Positions 16,437 through 25,915 of a stretch of 61,290 bases of DNA are shown here, piece after piece. How positions within the stretch are numbered: position 1 is the first letter of the stretch; every line of letters starts with the position of its first letter. Made by a program: the position numbers and the translations under genes. This DNA comes from Bacteroidota bacterium. Lineage in GTDB: Bacteria; Bacteroidota; Bacteroidia; SXHM01. The DNA lies in assembly GCA_947478465.1 (NCBI GenBank), contig CANJWH010000013.1:1-61290 (forward strand), given 5' to 3'. The notes beneath the pieces are model-generated. The model ran no database searches and was not told the origin of the DNA. It saw nothing but the letters and a program-made list of their open reading frames with translations.

Positions 16437-17189
16437 TCACTTCCCCCTTTGCCTTACTGCCTCGTACAGCACCACCCCGGCCGAAACCGATACATTAAGT
16501 GATGATATTTCGCCAGCCAAAGGAATGGCAACTAATTTATCGGCATTGCGCAGGATGTCGTTGGAGATACCCGTTTCCTCAGAGCCCATTACAAAAGCCG
16601 TAGGCAGGGTATAATCCACAGCGGTATAAGTGTCTTTGGTTTTTTCGGTACAGGCTACTACTTGCAGTCCGCTGTTGCGCAGCAGCTGCACTACCTCTTT
16701 CAATGACGAAGCACGGCAAATAGGTATTTTAAACATAGCCCCTGCCGAAGCTTTAATAGAATGTGAATTAATTTGTGCAGAGCCCTTGTCGGGAATAATA
16801 ATGGCGTGAACCCCGGCACACTCGGCCGTACGCACAATAGCACCCATGTTACCCACATCCGTAATGCCGTCAAGAATAACAAGAAGAGGAGTTTCGCCAC
16901 GTTCAAATATTTCGGGCAAAACATTCTCTAATTTATGATAGACCACAGGCGACATAATAGCCACTACCCCCTGATGGTTTTTAAACGTAATGCGGTTAAT
17001 GCGCTCCAGCGGAACATACTGAAAAGGTATGTTGGCTGTTTTAATCAATTGATGCAGGTCTGCCATCTGCGGGCTTTTAACCCCGTTCTGTAAAACAATT
17101 TTATCAATCTCTTTACCCGATTTTATTGCTTCAATAACCGGGTGAATACCGAAAACAATCTCGGTTTTGCGTGTTGGTGATAGTTCCAT
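16437..17189 (-). CDS. rlmB: 23S rRNA 2'-O-ribose methyltransferase, RlmB/TrmH family
   Basis: The protein (250 residues) has an N-terminal substrate-binding domain (FGIHPVIEAIKSGKEIDKI) and a SPOUT methyltransferase domain with the three family motifs: DVGNMGAIVRTAECAGV, FVMGSEETGIS and IPLAGEISSLNVSVSAGVV. The knotted SPOUT fold binds S-adenosylmethionine and methylates a ribose 2'-OH in RNA; RlmB modifies G2251 of 23S rRNA, and the N-terminal domain supports RlmB over the shorter TrmL-type enzymes. The ATG at 17189 is preceded on the minus strand by a TATCTTTG promoter box at 17195-17202, only five bases away, which suggests a leaderless or nearly leaderless message. The gene points toward the repeat cluster and has no clear terminator of its own. 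Confidence 0.9.
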   Translation of the reverse strand: MELSPTRKTEIVFGIHPVIEAIKSGKEIDKIVLQNGVKSPQMADLHQLIKTANIPFQYVPLERINRITFKNHQGVVAIMSPVVYHKLENVLPEIFERGETPLLVILDGITDVGNMGAIVRTAECAGVHAIIIPDKGSAQINSHSIKASAGAMFKIPICRASSLKEVVQLLRNSGLQVVACTEKTKDTYTAVDYTLPTAFVMGSEETGISNDILRNADKLVAIPLAGEISSLNVSVSAGVVLYEAVRQRGK

Positions 17190-17213
17190 GGTGGCAAAGA
17201 TATTTTAAAATAA

Positions 17214-17239
17214 CAAGCCCCGCAGTATTGCGGGGCTTG
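17214..17239 (-). terminator. Intrinsic terminator after gap
   Basis: Perfect 11-base arms (CAAGCCCCGCA and its complement) with a 4-base loop, followed on the minus strand by a TTATTTTA stretch, lie 20 bases beyond the gap stop codon. Confidence 0.85.
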
Positions 17240-17258
17240 TCAAACATTTAATTAATGA

Positions 17259-18743
17259 TTAGTAATACCTCAAACGAATAACGTCAGCAAGGTATTTTGA
17301 AAGACGGATAACCTGGCGGGTATAGCCATACTCGTTATCATACCATACATAAATAACGGTGCTTTTTTTGTCATCCGAAATAAGTGTTGCAGGGCTGTCA
17401 ACCACCGAAGCGCAATGGTTTCCGATTACGTCAGAAGAAACCAATTCGTTGGAATACGAATACTGAATTTGCTCTACCAAATCACCGTTCAATGAAGCCT
17501 CACGCAAAATTGCGTTTACTTCTTCTTTGCTGGTTTCGCGGTTCACGGTAAGATTTAAAATAGCCAGTGAAACGTTAGGGGTTGGTACGCGCACAGCGTT
17601 GGCAGTAAACTTACCTTTCAATCCAGGAATAACTTTAGTAATGGCACTTCCCGCACCGGTTTCGGTAATAACCATGTTCAAAGCAGCGGAGCGGCCTCTG
17701 CGGTATTTTTTGTGATAGTTGTCTAGCAGGTTTTGGTCGTTTGTATAAGAGTGGATAGTTTCAATATGGCCGTGGTGAATACCCAATGTATCCTCAATCA
17801 CTTTCAATACAGGAACAATTGCATTGGTTGTGCACGAAGCAGCTGAAAAAATATTTTCTTTCTTAATGTCAAATTTTTCCTGATTAACACCGTGAACAAT
17901 ATTTGGAATATCACCTTTGCCCGGAGCAGTCAATAAAACCTGAGCCACACCTTTTGCTTTCAGGTGTTTGCCCAGACCATCGCGGTCGCGACTTACGCCT
18001 GTGTTGTCAATCACTAAAGCATTGTCAATTCCATGAGCGGTGTAATCAATTTCTTCGGGAGTTTTTGCAGCAATCATCTGTACATAATGCCCGTTGATGA
18101 TAAGCGCTTTGTTTTCTGAGTCAACATCAATAGTTCCGGGAAAAGGTCCGTGAACCGAATCGGTTCTCAGCAAATCAGCACGTTTAATAATATCAGCATC
18201 GCTGTTGCTGCGGGTAACAATAGCGCGAAGGCGCAGTTGTTCGCCTTTGCCAGCTTGTGTAATTAATTCACGTGCAGCTAATCTTCCAATCCTTCCGAAA
18301 CCATAAAGCACCACATCTTTTGGTTCCAATACACGTTTTTCTTTTCCGATGAAATCAGACAGTTTGTTAGTTACAAAGGTTGTTTCATTTTCAAATTTTG
18401 TTTTTTCCTGTATCCACTCGTTGGTGAGTTTTCCCAAGTCAATACGGGCAGGGGAGAGGTCAAGTTTTGCAATTTCTTTAGCAATCAGCAGCGTATCCAT
18501 AATGCTGATGGGCTTGCGCACAATTTTATTAGCGTAATCATGGATGTCCAGAATTTCGCTGATGCTTTTGTTGTAAAGCTCGCGTCTGAAAACAATCAGT
18601 TCAACGCTTTTGTCTAGCCATAAATCACAAACTGTTTTAATCAGTTCGGTAGCGGCTTTCTCGTAGCGTATCCATTCTTTTAGTTCGGCTTCATAGCCTT
18701 TTTTAGAGGTTCTGTTTACAGATGCAGTTGTTTCAGTTGACAT
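17259..18743 (-). CDS. gap: Glyceraldehyde-3-phosphate dehydrogenase, long form
   Basis: The catalytic part is unmistakable: a Rossmann start VVLYGFGRIGRLAAREL, the active-site ASCTTN, the partner histidine region ETIHSYTNDQNLLD, and the C-terminal NEYGYTRQVIRLSKYLADV. At 494 residues it is about 160 longer than the usual 330-340 because of an N-terminal extension of roughly 130 residues that is mostly helical and has no recognisable motif. Long GAPDHs of this kind occur in Bacteroidota and some other bacteria. The enzyme oxidises glyceraldehyde-3-phosphate with NAD(P) in glycolysis or the reverse reaction in gluconeogenesis; which direction this form favours is not visible. The gene lies 99 bases downstream of rpoD but is separated from it by a terminator. 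Confidence 0.92.
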   Translation of the reverse strand: MSTETTASVNRTSKKGYEAELKEWIRYEKAATELIKTVCDLWLDKSVELIVFRRELYNKSISEILDIHDYANKIVRKPISIMDTLLIAKEIAKLDLSPARIDLGKLTNEWIQEKTKFENETTFVTNKLSDFIGKEKRVLEPKDVVLYGFGRIGRLAARELITQAGKGEQLRLRAIVTRSNSDADIIKRADLLRTDSVHGPFPGTIDVDSENKALIINGHYVQMIAAKTPEEIDYTAHGIDNALVIDNTGVSRDRDGLGKHLKAKGVAQVLLTAPGKGDIPNIVHGVNQEKFDIKKENIFSAASCTTNAIVPVLKVIEDTLGIHHGHIETIHSYTNDQNLLDNYHKKYRRGRSAALNMVITETGAGSAITKVIPGLKGKFTANAVRVPTPNVSLAILNLTVNRETSKEEVNAILREASLNGDLVEQIQYSYSNELVSSDVIGNHCASVVDSPATLISDDKKSTVIYVWYDNEYGYTRQVIRLSKYLADVIRLRYY

Positions 18744-18774
18744 GTGTTTTTGTTTGTTGTGTTTTTATTAAAAT

Positions 18775-18820
18775 AAATAGGCACAGATAAAACTAGCTGT
18801 AGTTTTTTCTGTGCCTATTT
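18775..18820 (-). terminator. Intrinsic terminator after rpoD
   Basis: Arms of 21 bases (18775-18795 and 18800-18820) with one mismatch enclose a GCTG loop between rpoD and gap. On the minus strand the hairpin is followed by an AT-rich TATTTTAAT stretch. Confidence 0.8.
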
Positions 18821-18842
18821 TTATAATCATTTCGGTTGAATA

Positions 18843-19706
18843 TTAGCCGAGGTATGCTTTCAGGTGTTTGCTTCTTGAAGTGTGGCGCAGTCTGCGTATA
18901 GCTTTCTCCTTAATTTGACGAACACGCTCACGGGTTAAGTCAAATTTAGCCCCTATTTCTTCCAAAGTTAGTCCGTGAGGAATTCCAATGCCGAAGAACA
19001 AACGAACCACATCACTTTCTCTTTCCGTTAAAGTTGAAAGCGAGCGCTCAATTTCTTTTTGCAATGACTCGGTCATCAAAAAACTGTCGGTTTTTGGTGC
19101 ATCAGGATTTACCAATACATCCAGCAGGTTGTTGTCTTCACCAACTTGAAAAGGCGCATCCATTGATACGTGACGACCAGAAACGCGCATGGTGTCAGCT
19201 ACTTTATCTTCAGGGATTTCAAGAAGTTTTGCCAACTCCTCTGCTGTGGGAGCGCGCTCAAATTCCTGTTCTAATTTTGAAAATGCTTTATTGATTTTGT
19301 TCAGTGAACCAACCTGATTCAGCGGCAAACGAACAATACGAGATTGTTCAGCTAATGCCTGAAGAATAGATTGACGAATCCACCAAACAGCGTAAGAAAT
19401 AAATTTAAAACCTCTTGTTTCATCAAAACGGGTTGCCGCTTTAATCAAACCAAGATTTCCTTCGTTAATCAAATCGGGAAGACTTAATCCCTGGTTCTGG
19501 TATTGTTTAGCTACCGAAACCACAAAACGCAAGTTTGATTTGGTCAACTTCTCCAAAGCGGCCTGGTCGCCATCACGGATTTTCTTCGCTAGAATTACTT
19601 CTTCTTCTGCTGTGATAAGTTCCTCACGTCCTATTTCCTGTAAATATTTGTCTAACGACTGGCTTTCGCGGTTGGTAATGGATTTGGTAATCTTTAGCTG
19701 CCTCAT
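18843..19706 (-). CDS. rpoD: Primary RNA polymerase sigma factor (RpoD/SigA)
   Basis: The 287-residue protein has region 1.2 ([15 protein letters not shown]), region 2 ([50 protein letters not shown]), region 3 and region 4 ([19 protein letters not shown]) but no long region 1.1. This short form is the primary sigma factor of Bacteroidota and recognises the phylum's TTG/TAnnTTTG promoters, several of which occur in this window, including one upstream of this gene. Length and sequence fit the phylum norm, and the ATG at 19706 starts directly before the conserved [18 protein letters not shown] leader. Confidence 0.95.
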   Translation of the reverse strand: MRQLKITKSITNRESQSLDKYLQEIGREELITAEEEVILAKKIRDGDQAALEKLTKSNLRFVVSVAKQYQNQGLSLPDLINEGNLGLIKAATRFDETRGFKFISYAVWWIRQSILQALAEQSRIVRLPLNQVGSLNKINKAFSKLEQEFERAPTAEELAKLLEIPEDKVADTMRVSGRHVSMDAPFQVGEDNNLLDVLVNPDAPKTDSFLMTESLQKEIERSLSTLTERESDVVRLFFGIGIPHGLTLEEIGAKFDLTRERVRQIKEKAIRRLRHTSRSKHLKAYLG

Positions 19707-19780
19707 TGAGAAATCTCCTTTGCTTTTAAATTAGTGGTAAGAACTATGTTAACTGATTGTAAATCCTTTTTTAGGGAGCA

Positions 19781-19810
19781 CAAAAGTATAAAATTATACT
19801 TATGATACAA
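19781..19810 (-). promoter_or_regulatory. Bacteroidota-type promoter for rpoD
   Basis: On the minus strand TTG (19808-19810) is followed after 19 bases by TACTTTTG (19781-19788), matching the TTG-N19-TAnnTTTG consensus. The leader to the rpoD ATG is about 70 bases. Confidence 0.75.
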
Positions 19811-19850
19811 CACCCAAATTAAGGTTAATGTTTAAACAGTATAAAAATGA

Positions 19851-19878
19851 GAAAGGCCCCACTTTAGCAGAGCCTTTC
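19851..19878 (-). terminator. Probable terminator after the DegP-like gene
   Basis: Seven-base arms GAAAGGC/GCCTTTC lie 20 bases past the protease stop codon and are followed on the minus strand by TCATTTTTAT. The stem is short and the loop long, so confidence is moderate. Confidence 0.6.
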
Positions 19879-19897
19879 CCGACTTTAAAACAGAAAT

Positions 19898-21349
19898 TTA
19901 CAAACCAAAACCATAATATGTCTTAAAGCCATTAGGATAAATACCTTCTATCAAAACTCCTCCCTTTTTATTTTCCAGCGCCAGGCTGATATCTTCTTTT
20001 GTTTTAATCGGTTTGCCATCTATTTTGGTGATGATAAAACCTTCTTTTATTCCTGCGCTTCTCAGTTTTCCACCTGTAAGCCCAATTACTTTCATGCCTT
20101 TGTCAATTTTTAGTTTTGACATTTCTTCCTTACTCACCGGCTCAAAGTTTGCTCCAAGAACAGTAATGTTTTCGTTCAGGTCTTTTACAATCCTTTCGGT
20201 ATCACCATTTTTATTTCTAAGAACGACTGTAAATGTTTTCTCTTTTCCATCCCTCAAAACCGTTACCGGAATTTTGTCCCCTGGACGGTAGCGGGCTATC
20301 ATTTCCTGCAGTTGTGGCACATTGTCTGAAGCATGTTCTCCAATATAAGTGATAATATCACCTTCTATTATACCAGCTTCTGCTGCTGCCCCACCATCTG
20401 TAAGTCCATTAACATAAACACCTTTCTGTACACTAATGTTTTTCTCGTCAGCTAATTGTGAGTCTATGTCTCTGATACTTACACCAATAAAAGCACGCTG
20501 AACTTCACCAAACTCCATTAAATCGTCCACTACTTTGCGGGCAATATTTACAGGTATAGCAAAAGAATAGCCCGAATATGAACCAGTATTGGATGCTATA
20601 GCAGTATTAATTCCTACCAACTCACCCTGACTGTTTACCAATGCACCACCGCTGTTTCCGGGATTTACAGCAGCATCAGTTTGAATAAATGATTCAATTG
20701 CAAACTGCTCTTGGTTAATGTTGATGTTTCTTTCCTTTGCACTCACAATTCCTGCTGTAACGGTTGAAGTCAGGTTAAAAGGATTTCCAACTGCAAGCAC
20801 CCATTGACCTACTTTTAGATCATCAGAGTTTCCATAAGTAACAAAGGGTAATCCATGCGCATCTACTTTAAGTAGTGCTAAATCTGTTGTTGGATCGGTT
20901 CCAATCACTTTTGCCTGATACTTTTTGTTGTCATTTAAAGTAATTTCAACTTGATCGGCACCTTCCACAACGTGATTATTTGTAACTACAAAACCATCTT
21001 CAGAAATAATAACTCCAGAACCGCTTGCTACCTGAGGTTGAAATTTAGGTTGTTGTCCACCATGCCCTCGAAAGAAATCACGAAACGGATCATAAAAATC
21101 AAAATAATTATTTACTTCTTGTTGATACATAGTTTGTACGTGAACTACGCCATGAACTGACATTTCTGCAGCAGTTGTAAAATCAATACCCACTTCCGGT
21201 GGAGTAACTGCAAAGTTTACAGCCTTAGCGTTCTGAACGCTACCAGTAGTATAATAAGCGCTGTGTTGTGGATTTACATAGTTATAAATGCTTAATGATG
21301 CAAAGCCTCCGGCAATTGCAGCTATAAATAAACTCAGGAACTTTTTCAT
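19898..21349 (-). CDS. degP: DegP/HtrA-like periplasmic serine protease with PDZ domains
   Basis: A signal or anchor helix at residues 4-25 is followed by a trypsin-like domain with the catalytic triad H126 (TNNHVVEG), D156 (TTDLALLKVD) and S233 (NPGNSGGALVN), then two PDZ domains (about 285-385 and 395-483). The sequence YPGFGHGG-like flexible part around residues 85-105 corresponds to the LA-loop region that is variable in this family. DegP proteases degrade or hold misfolded envelope proteins. The gene has its own terminator and is transcribed divergently from dapF; a TAATTTTG box on the minus strand at 21400-21407 may be its promoter. The exact paralogue (DegP, DegQ or DegS-like) cannot be decided, though two PDZ domains argue against DegS. 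Confidence 0.9.
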   Translation of the reverse strand: MKKFLSLFIAAIAGGFASLSIYNYVNPQHSAYYTTGSVQNAKAVNFAVTPPEVGIDFTTAAEMSVHGVVHVQTMYQQEVNNYFDFYDPFRDFFRGHGGQQPKFQPQVASGSGVIISEDGFVVTNNHVVEGADQVEITLNDNKKYQAKVIGTDPTTDLALLKVDAHGLPFVTYGNSDDLKVGQWVLAVGNPFNLTSTVTAGIVSAKERNININQEQFAIESFIQTDAAVNPGNSGGALVNSQGELVGINTAIASNTGSYSGYSFAIPVNIARKVVDDLMEFGEVQRAFIGVSIRDIDSQLADEKNISVQKGVYVNGLTDGGAAAEAGIIEGDIITYIGEHASDNVPQLQEMIARYRPGDKIPVTVLRDGKEKTFTVVLRNKNGDTERIVKDLNENITVLGANFEPVSKEEMSKLKIDKGMKVIGLTGGKLRSAGIKEGFIITKIDGKPIKTKEDISLALENKKGGVLIEGIYPNGFKTYYGFGL

Positions 21350-21474
21350 GTGCTATATTTATTTTAAGGTTTAACTTTGGACTTTATTTTTTGTGATTGC
21401 AAAATTAACAAGAAGCGTGCCGTTGGGTTCTGATGTCAGTCTTAAAAAATGTTAATGAATAATAGGTTTGTATT

Positions 21475-22251
21475 ATGATTACTTTCTATAAATATCAAGG
21501 CACGGGAAATGATTTTATCATGATAGATAACCGTGATAAAAAATTTAATTCTGATTTGTCTGGTATAAAAAAACTGTGCGACAGAAGGTTTGGCATTGGT
21601 GCTGATGGCTTGATTTTATTAGAGAACGTAAAAGACTATGACTTTAGTATGGTTTATTTTAATTCCGATGGAAATGAAAGTACGATGTGTGGAAATGGAG
21701 GGCGCTGTATTACTGCATTCGCAGCGTTTTTAGGTGTGATAAAAATCAGTGCAAAATTTATTGCTATAGATGGCGAACACGAAGCTAAAATATTTGAGAA
21801 CGGAATTGTAAGCCTGAAAATGAAAGATGTTTCAGTAATTGAAAAGTCAGGAAACGATTTTATTTTAGATACAGGTTCACCACATTTTGTCAGATTTGTT
21901 GACAAAGTTTCCGATTTAGATGTATTTTCTGAAGGTAGAAAAATCAGAAGAAGTGAGCGATTTTCGGCAAAAGGAATTAACGTAAATTTTGTAGAATTAA
22001 AAGATGGAACGTTGAACGTTCGAACTTATGAGCGAGGAGTAGAAGACGAAACTCTTTCCTGCGGAACAGGCGTTACTGCTTCCGCTTTAGCTGTGGCTTC
22101 TGCAGGATTGGTAAGTGGTAAAACAGAATGTAGAATTGCTGTTCCGGGCGGAAGTTTAAAAGTGAAATATAAATTGCAGAATAAAAATTCATTTACAGAT
22201 GTTTGGCTGGAAGGTCCGGCAGAATTTGTATTTAAAGGAGAAATAGAATAA
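21475..22251 (+). CDS. dapF: Diaminopimelate epimerase
   Basis: All family marks are present: YQGTGNDFIMIDNR near the N terminus, the first active-site cysteine in STMCGNGGRC, ERGVEDETLSCGTG with the second, and TGSPHFV. The enzyme interconverts LL- and meso-diaminopimelate by a two-cysteine, cofactor-free mechanism, feeding peptidoglycan and lysine synthesis. Length (258 residues) is slightly short but complete. A TAGGTTTG box at 21463-21470 ends only four bases before the ATG, implying a leaderless transcript. The GNAT gene starts 3 bases after the stop and mltG follows it, so the three genes probably form an operon. Confidence 0.95.
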   Translation: MITFYKYQGTGNDFIMIDNRDKKFNSDLSGIKKLCDRRFGIGADGLILLENVKDYDFSMVYFNSDGNESTMCGNGGRCITAFAAFLGVIKISAKFIAIDGEHEAKIFENGIVSLKMKDVSVIEKSGNDFILDTGSPHFVRFVDKVSDLDVFSEGRKIRRSERFSAKGINVNFVELKDGTLNVRTYERGVEDETLSCGTGVTASALAVASAGLVSGKTECRIAVPGGSLKVKYKLQNKNSFTDVWLEGPAEFVFKGEIE

Positions 22252-22254
22252 TAA

Positions 22255-22776
22255 ATGATTTTAAAAGGAGAAAGAATAAAGTTGCGAGCCATTGAGCCGT
22301 CTGATGGAAACCTGCTATATGAGTGGGAAAATGATACTACTGTTTGGCATGTTAGTAATACCATTGCACCATTTTCAAAAGAGGTGATAAAGCAATATTT
22401 GTCAAGTGCTCATTTAGATATTTATACAACTAAGCAGTTGCGATTAATTATAGAAACTGAAAATAAAAACGCAATTGGTTGTATTGATTTGTATGATTTT
22501 AATCCCTTGCATCTTAGGGCGGGTATTGGTATTCTAATATCAGCTGCTGAACACCGAAGAAAAGGTTATGCTGATGAAGCATTGGGTGTGCTGATTAAAT
22601 ATGCTTTCAATACATTAAACTTAAATCAGCTTTATTGTGACATTGGTATAGAGAATAAAGGCAGTATTGCACTATTTAAAAAACATAAATTTTCTATTGT
22701 TGGCACAAAAAAGAATTGGGTTAAGAATGGAAAAAACTGGAGCGATGTTCATTTTTTACAGTTGCTAAACAATTGA
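22255..22776 (+). CDS. GNAT-family N-acetyltransferase
   Basis: The 173-residue protein has the GNAT core: LRAIEPSDGNLLYEWEND at the start, the CoA-binding loop in AEHRRKGYADEALGVL (R/QxxGxG/A-type) and the C-terminal NKGSIALFKKHKFSIVG. It is closest in pattern to the RimJ/SpeG-like group that acetylates protein N termini, polyamines or aminosugars, but the acceptor cannot be told from the sequence. It starts three bases after dapF and ends five bases before mltG, so it is co-transcribed with wall-related genes; a wall-sugar or precursor substrate is possible but speculative. Confidence 0.85.
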   Translation: MILKGERIKLRAIEPSDGNLLYEWENDTTVWHVSNTIAPFSKEVIKQYLSSAHLDIYTTKQLRLIIETENKNAIGCIDLYDFNPLHLRAGIGILISAAEHRRKGYADEALGVLIKYAFNTLNLNQLYCDIGIENKGSIALFKKHKFSIVGTKKNWVKNGKNWSDVHFLQLLNN

Positions 22777-22781
22777 AATAA

Positions 22782-23846
22782 ATGACTGCAAAAAAAAAAG
22801 GAAAGTCCTCCTTCCTGAAAAAAGTAGTAATCATTTTTGTTTTGCTTTTGCTTGCGGGAGGAGGAATAACAGGTTGGGAATTTTATAAAATAATTTATCA
22901 GCCAAATGTTTCACTGCAAGGAGAGAAATCAACTTTTATTTTCATTCCAACAGGAGCAGATATTAATACCGTCAAGAATATTCTGAGTAAAAAAGGAATT
23001 GTGGTTGACATTAATTCATTTGAGTGGGTTGCAGAAAGAAAAAATTATAAGGACAAAATTTATCCGGGAAAATATTTGATTAAAGCGGGAATGAGTAATA
23101 ATGAGTTAGTTAATTTGCTTCGCTCAGGCAAACAGGTTCCTGTTAAGTTGGTGATTAATAATATCAGAAGAAAAGAAGAAATTATTTCACTGGTTGGAAA
23201 ACAATTGGAAGCAGATTCACTAAGTCTTTCTGCTATTTTTAAAGATGAAGCATTTTTGAAAAAATATGGTTTGGATATTGAAAATGCCGGTACACTTTTT
23301 ATTCCAAATACCTATGAGTTTAACTGGAATACAAGTGCAGAACAATTTATTGAACGGATGAGAAAAGAGCATCAGAAATTCTGGACAGATGACAAAATTT
23401 CAAAAGCAAAAGCATTGAATTTATCTCAGGCAGATGTTGCAATACTTGCATCAATAGTTGAAAAGGAAACCCGCAAAAGGTATGAAATGCCGACTATAGC
23501 AGGTGTTTATTTGAACAGGCTAAAAAAGGGGATGTTATTGCAAGCTGATCCAACCTTGGTTTTCGCTTCCGGAAATTTCAATATCACCAGAGTTTTAAAC
23601 ATCCATAAAGAAATCGATTCGCCATATAATACATACAAGTATGCAGGTTTGCCACCTGGACCAATTTGTATTCCTGATGCACGTTCTATCGAAGCAGTTT
23701 TGAATTACGAGAAACATGATTACCTTTATTTTTGTGCCAATCCTGATATGTCTTTTACGCATGTATTTGCGAAATCATACGATCAGCATTTGGCTAATGC
23801 CCGAAAGTTTCAACAAGAGTTGAATAAGAGAAAAATAATGAACTAG
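22782..23846 (+). CDS. mltG: Endolytic murein transglycosylase MltG
   Basis: A single N-terminal membrane helix (about residues 12-30) anchors a periplasmic LysM-like region and the YceG domain. The catalytic signature is ILASIVEKETRKRYEMPTIA, with the conserved glutamate in VEKET, followed by LNRLKKGMLLQADPT and YNTYKYAGLPPGPICIP, all typical of MltG. The enzyme cuts nascent glycan strands inside the chain and is thought to release them from the synthesis machinery. Length (354) fits the family. It is the third gene of the dapF cluster. Confidence 0.92.
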   Translation: MTAKKKGKSSFLKKVVIIFVLLLLAGGGITGWEFYKIIYQPNVSLQGEKSTFIFIPTGADINTVKNILSKKGIVVDINSFEWVAERKNYKDKIYPGKYLIKAGMSNNELVNLLRSGKQVPVKLVINNIRRKEEIISLVGKQLEADSLSLSAIFKDEAFLKKYGLDIENAGTLFIPNTYEFNWNTSAEQFIERMRKEHQKFWTDDKISKAKALNLSQADVAILASIVEKETRKRYEMPTIAGVYLNRLKKGMLLQADPTLVFASGNFNITRVLNIHKEIDSPYNTYKYAGLPPGPICIPDARSIEAVLNYEKHDYLYFCANPDMSFTHVFAKSYDQHLANARKFQQELNKRKIMN

Positions 23847-23861
23847 TTTTTAGTAGAGTAA

Positions 23862-25211
23862 ATGGAAAATTTTATTACTGTGTGGGATTTTGTATTATTT
23901 CCGATTTACTTTCTAATAGTGTATGCTTTCGCAAATGCAATAAAAAATAGCAATATAGAAACTAATAAAGCCTATGAATACTATGTAAAAGGGATTTTAG
24001 CCAAAATATTAGGCGGATTTATTTTCTGCTGTATTTATATCTTTTATTACAAAGGAGGAGATTCTATTGCTTATTGGAAGTTTTCAGGTTGTTTAGTTAA
24101 ATTGATGTCAAAAAATTTTTCAATTTACCTTGATATTTTGTCAGGCAATCTTACAATGTCAAATTATTATTACTTCGATAGTACAACAGGTTTTCCTGAA
24201 TATTGGAAAGATGCACAATCGTTTTCAACTATTAGATTTATTAGTCCGCTATATCTCTTAAGTATTCAAAGTTATTTCACATGTACATTGTTACTTTCTG
24301 CTCTTTCTTATGCGGGAGTATGGAGGTTGTATTTGTTATTTACCAGAGAGTTTCCAGGGCTTGAAAAGCAATTTGCAATTGCCATTTTATTTTTTCCTTC
24401 TTTGCTTTTTTGGGGTTCAGGAATTATGAAAGATACTTACACATTGTCAGCAGCATGTTGGTTCACCTATTCTATTTACATGGTTTTTATAAAGAGGGAG
24501 AAAATTATGCCTAATATTTTTTGGTTAATTATAACAACTTTTGTAATGATATCATTTAAGCCATATATTTTTATTGCGCTGTTACCAGGATCATTGGTTT
24601 GGGTCAGTTTTAAACGAATTCAGGCAGTAAAAAGCCCTGTTATAAAAATCCTTGTAGCGCCTGTAATAATAGTTGTATTTATGCTTTTAGGAACTGTTGT
24701 TTTTAGTTCACTTTCATCAAACCTTAAACAGTATTCTTCTGTTGATAATATGCTTAACAAAGCAGTAGTGAGTCAAAATGATTTAAAACAGGACTATTAT
24801 CAAGGAAACTCTTTTGATATTGGAGAATTTGATGGCTCCATTGGAGGCGTATTTTCAAAATTTCCGCTTGCTGTTATGGCAGGATTGTTCAGGCCATTTA
24901 TTTTTGAAGCAAGAAATCCTGTAATGTTTATTTCAGGAGTTGAAAATACATTCTTATTAATTTTTACTATAATATTTTTATTTCGTGTTGGTCCAATTAA
25001 AGTGATAAAGTATATTCTCAAGGAACCCTTGCTATTATTTTCACTGACTTTTGCTGTTTTTTTTGCCTTTGGGATTGGGCTTTCAACGTCTAATTTTGGG
25101 GCTTTAGTAAGGTATAAAATACCTTGTATTCCCTTTTATCTCTCATCATTATATATTATCAGAGAGTATTTTGAAAAACAAGAAATTGTTAATGATAAAA
25201 AGGTAGGCTAA
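23862..25211 (+). CDS. Polytopic membrane protein, possibly a surface-polysaccharide polymerase
   Basis: The 449-residue protein has about ten hydrophobic segments. One stretch, FPSLLFWGSGIMKDTYTL, resembles a segment common in Wzy/EpsG-like polymerases and their uncharacterised Bacteroidota relatives (P-S-L-x-FW-S-S/G-G-x-x-KD). A soluble loop lies at about residues 295-335. It begins 15 bases after mltG and is convergent with an operon of surface-sugar genes at 25232-28933, so a role in joining O-antigen or capsule repeat units is plausible. This call rests on topology and context; an unrelated transport role cannot be excluded. Confidence 0.5.
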   Translation: MENFITVWDFVLFPIYFLIVYAFANAIKNSNIETNKAYEYYVKGILAKILGGFIFCCIYIFYYKGGDSIAYWKFSGCLVKLMSKNFSIYLDILSGNLTMSNYYYFDSTTGFPEYWKDAQSFSTIRFISPLYLLSIQSYFTCTLLLSALSYAGVWRLYLLFTREFPGLEKQFAIAILFFPSLLFWGSGIMKDTYTLSAACWFTYSIYMVFIKREKIMPNIFWLIITTFVMISFKPYIFIALLPGSLVWVSFKRIQAVKSPVIKILVAPVIIVVFMLLGTVVFSSLSSNLKQYSSVDNMLNKAVVSQNDLKQDYYQGNSFDIGEFDGSIGGVFSKFPLAVMAGLFRPFIFEARNPVMFISGVENTFLLIFTIIFLFRVGPIKVIKYILKEPLLLFSLTFAVFFAFGIGLSTSNFGALVRYKIPCIPFYLSSLYIIREYFEKQEIVNDKKVG

Positions 25212-25231
25212 TTTGAATTCCTTTAATGCTA

Positions 25232-25915
25232 TCATTTAGTAATTCCAGTTTTTGAAATGGAATAGTAAAGTAGATTCTCTGAAAAAAAAACAATCTTCTT
25301 TTGAAAAGTCCATCCTGATTTTCCTTTTAGCCTTTTCTCTTTAGTGTAATTTAAGATTGATGTCTCAGATTGTAAATCTATAAGACGATAAAATAAATTG
25401 CAGTTTCTGATTGACTTTATTTGCAATTTCGGTATTAATGATTTGTCAAATAAAACATAATCAAAAGCTCCTTTAGGGGCTCTTCTAACAAATAAAATTC
25501 TCATAATGTTATGAAATAATTTTGAAAATGCTGGCATTGGGTTGTTCTTAATTGCTAGGACAAGTTTGCCCCCCTTCTTCCATTCCATAAACATCTTGTA
25601 GCTTAATTCTGGCGGATCTTGTAAATCAGCAGCCATTATAATCACACAATCACCAGTTACATAATTTAAGCCTTTAAAAACTGCTTTGTGAGAACCAATA
25701 TTTTTATTGAGTTCAACAACTTTTATCTGATAAGTGCTATTCCCCTGCCACTTCTTGAGCACTTCAATAGTTTTATCTTTTGATGCATCATCTATCATTA
25801 CGTATTCAAAGCAAACTTCATGAAATTGCTTTTCATTCTCAAATAATGCATTAAACAGGTCATCAATATTTTCTTCGTTATTGAAGCATGGAATTACAAA
25901 GGAAATTTTATTCAT
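25232..25915 (-). CDS. GT2 glycosyltransferase, DPM1/GtrB-like
   Basis: The start is best placed at the ATG at 25915, which overlaps the upstream stop as TAATG; an earlier ATG at 25936 would overlap the neighbour by 22 bases. The protein begins ISFVIPCFNNEENI and contains MIDDASKDKT, NIGSHKAVFKGL and the DxD-region ADLQDPP, characteristic of the dolichyl-phosphate-mannose synthase/GtrB group. Those enzymes usually transfer a sugar to a polyprenyl phosphate; this one is about 227 residues and lacks the two C-terminal membrane helices of GtrB, so it may act on a lipid-linked oligosaccharide directly. It is the last gene of the asnB operon. Confidence 0.85.
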   Translation of the reverse strand: MNKISFVIPCFNNEENIDDLFNALFENEKQFHEVCFEYVMIDDASKDKTIEVLKKWQGNSTYQIKVVELNKNIGSHKAVFKGLNYVTGDCVIIMAADLQDPPELSYKMFMEWKKGGKLVLAIKNNPMPAFSKLFHNIMRILFVRRAPKGAFDYVLFDKSLIPKLQIKSIRNCNLFYRLIDLQSETSILNYTKEKRLKGKSGWTFQKKIVFFSENLLYYSISKTGITK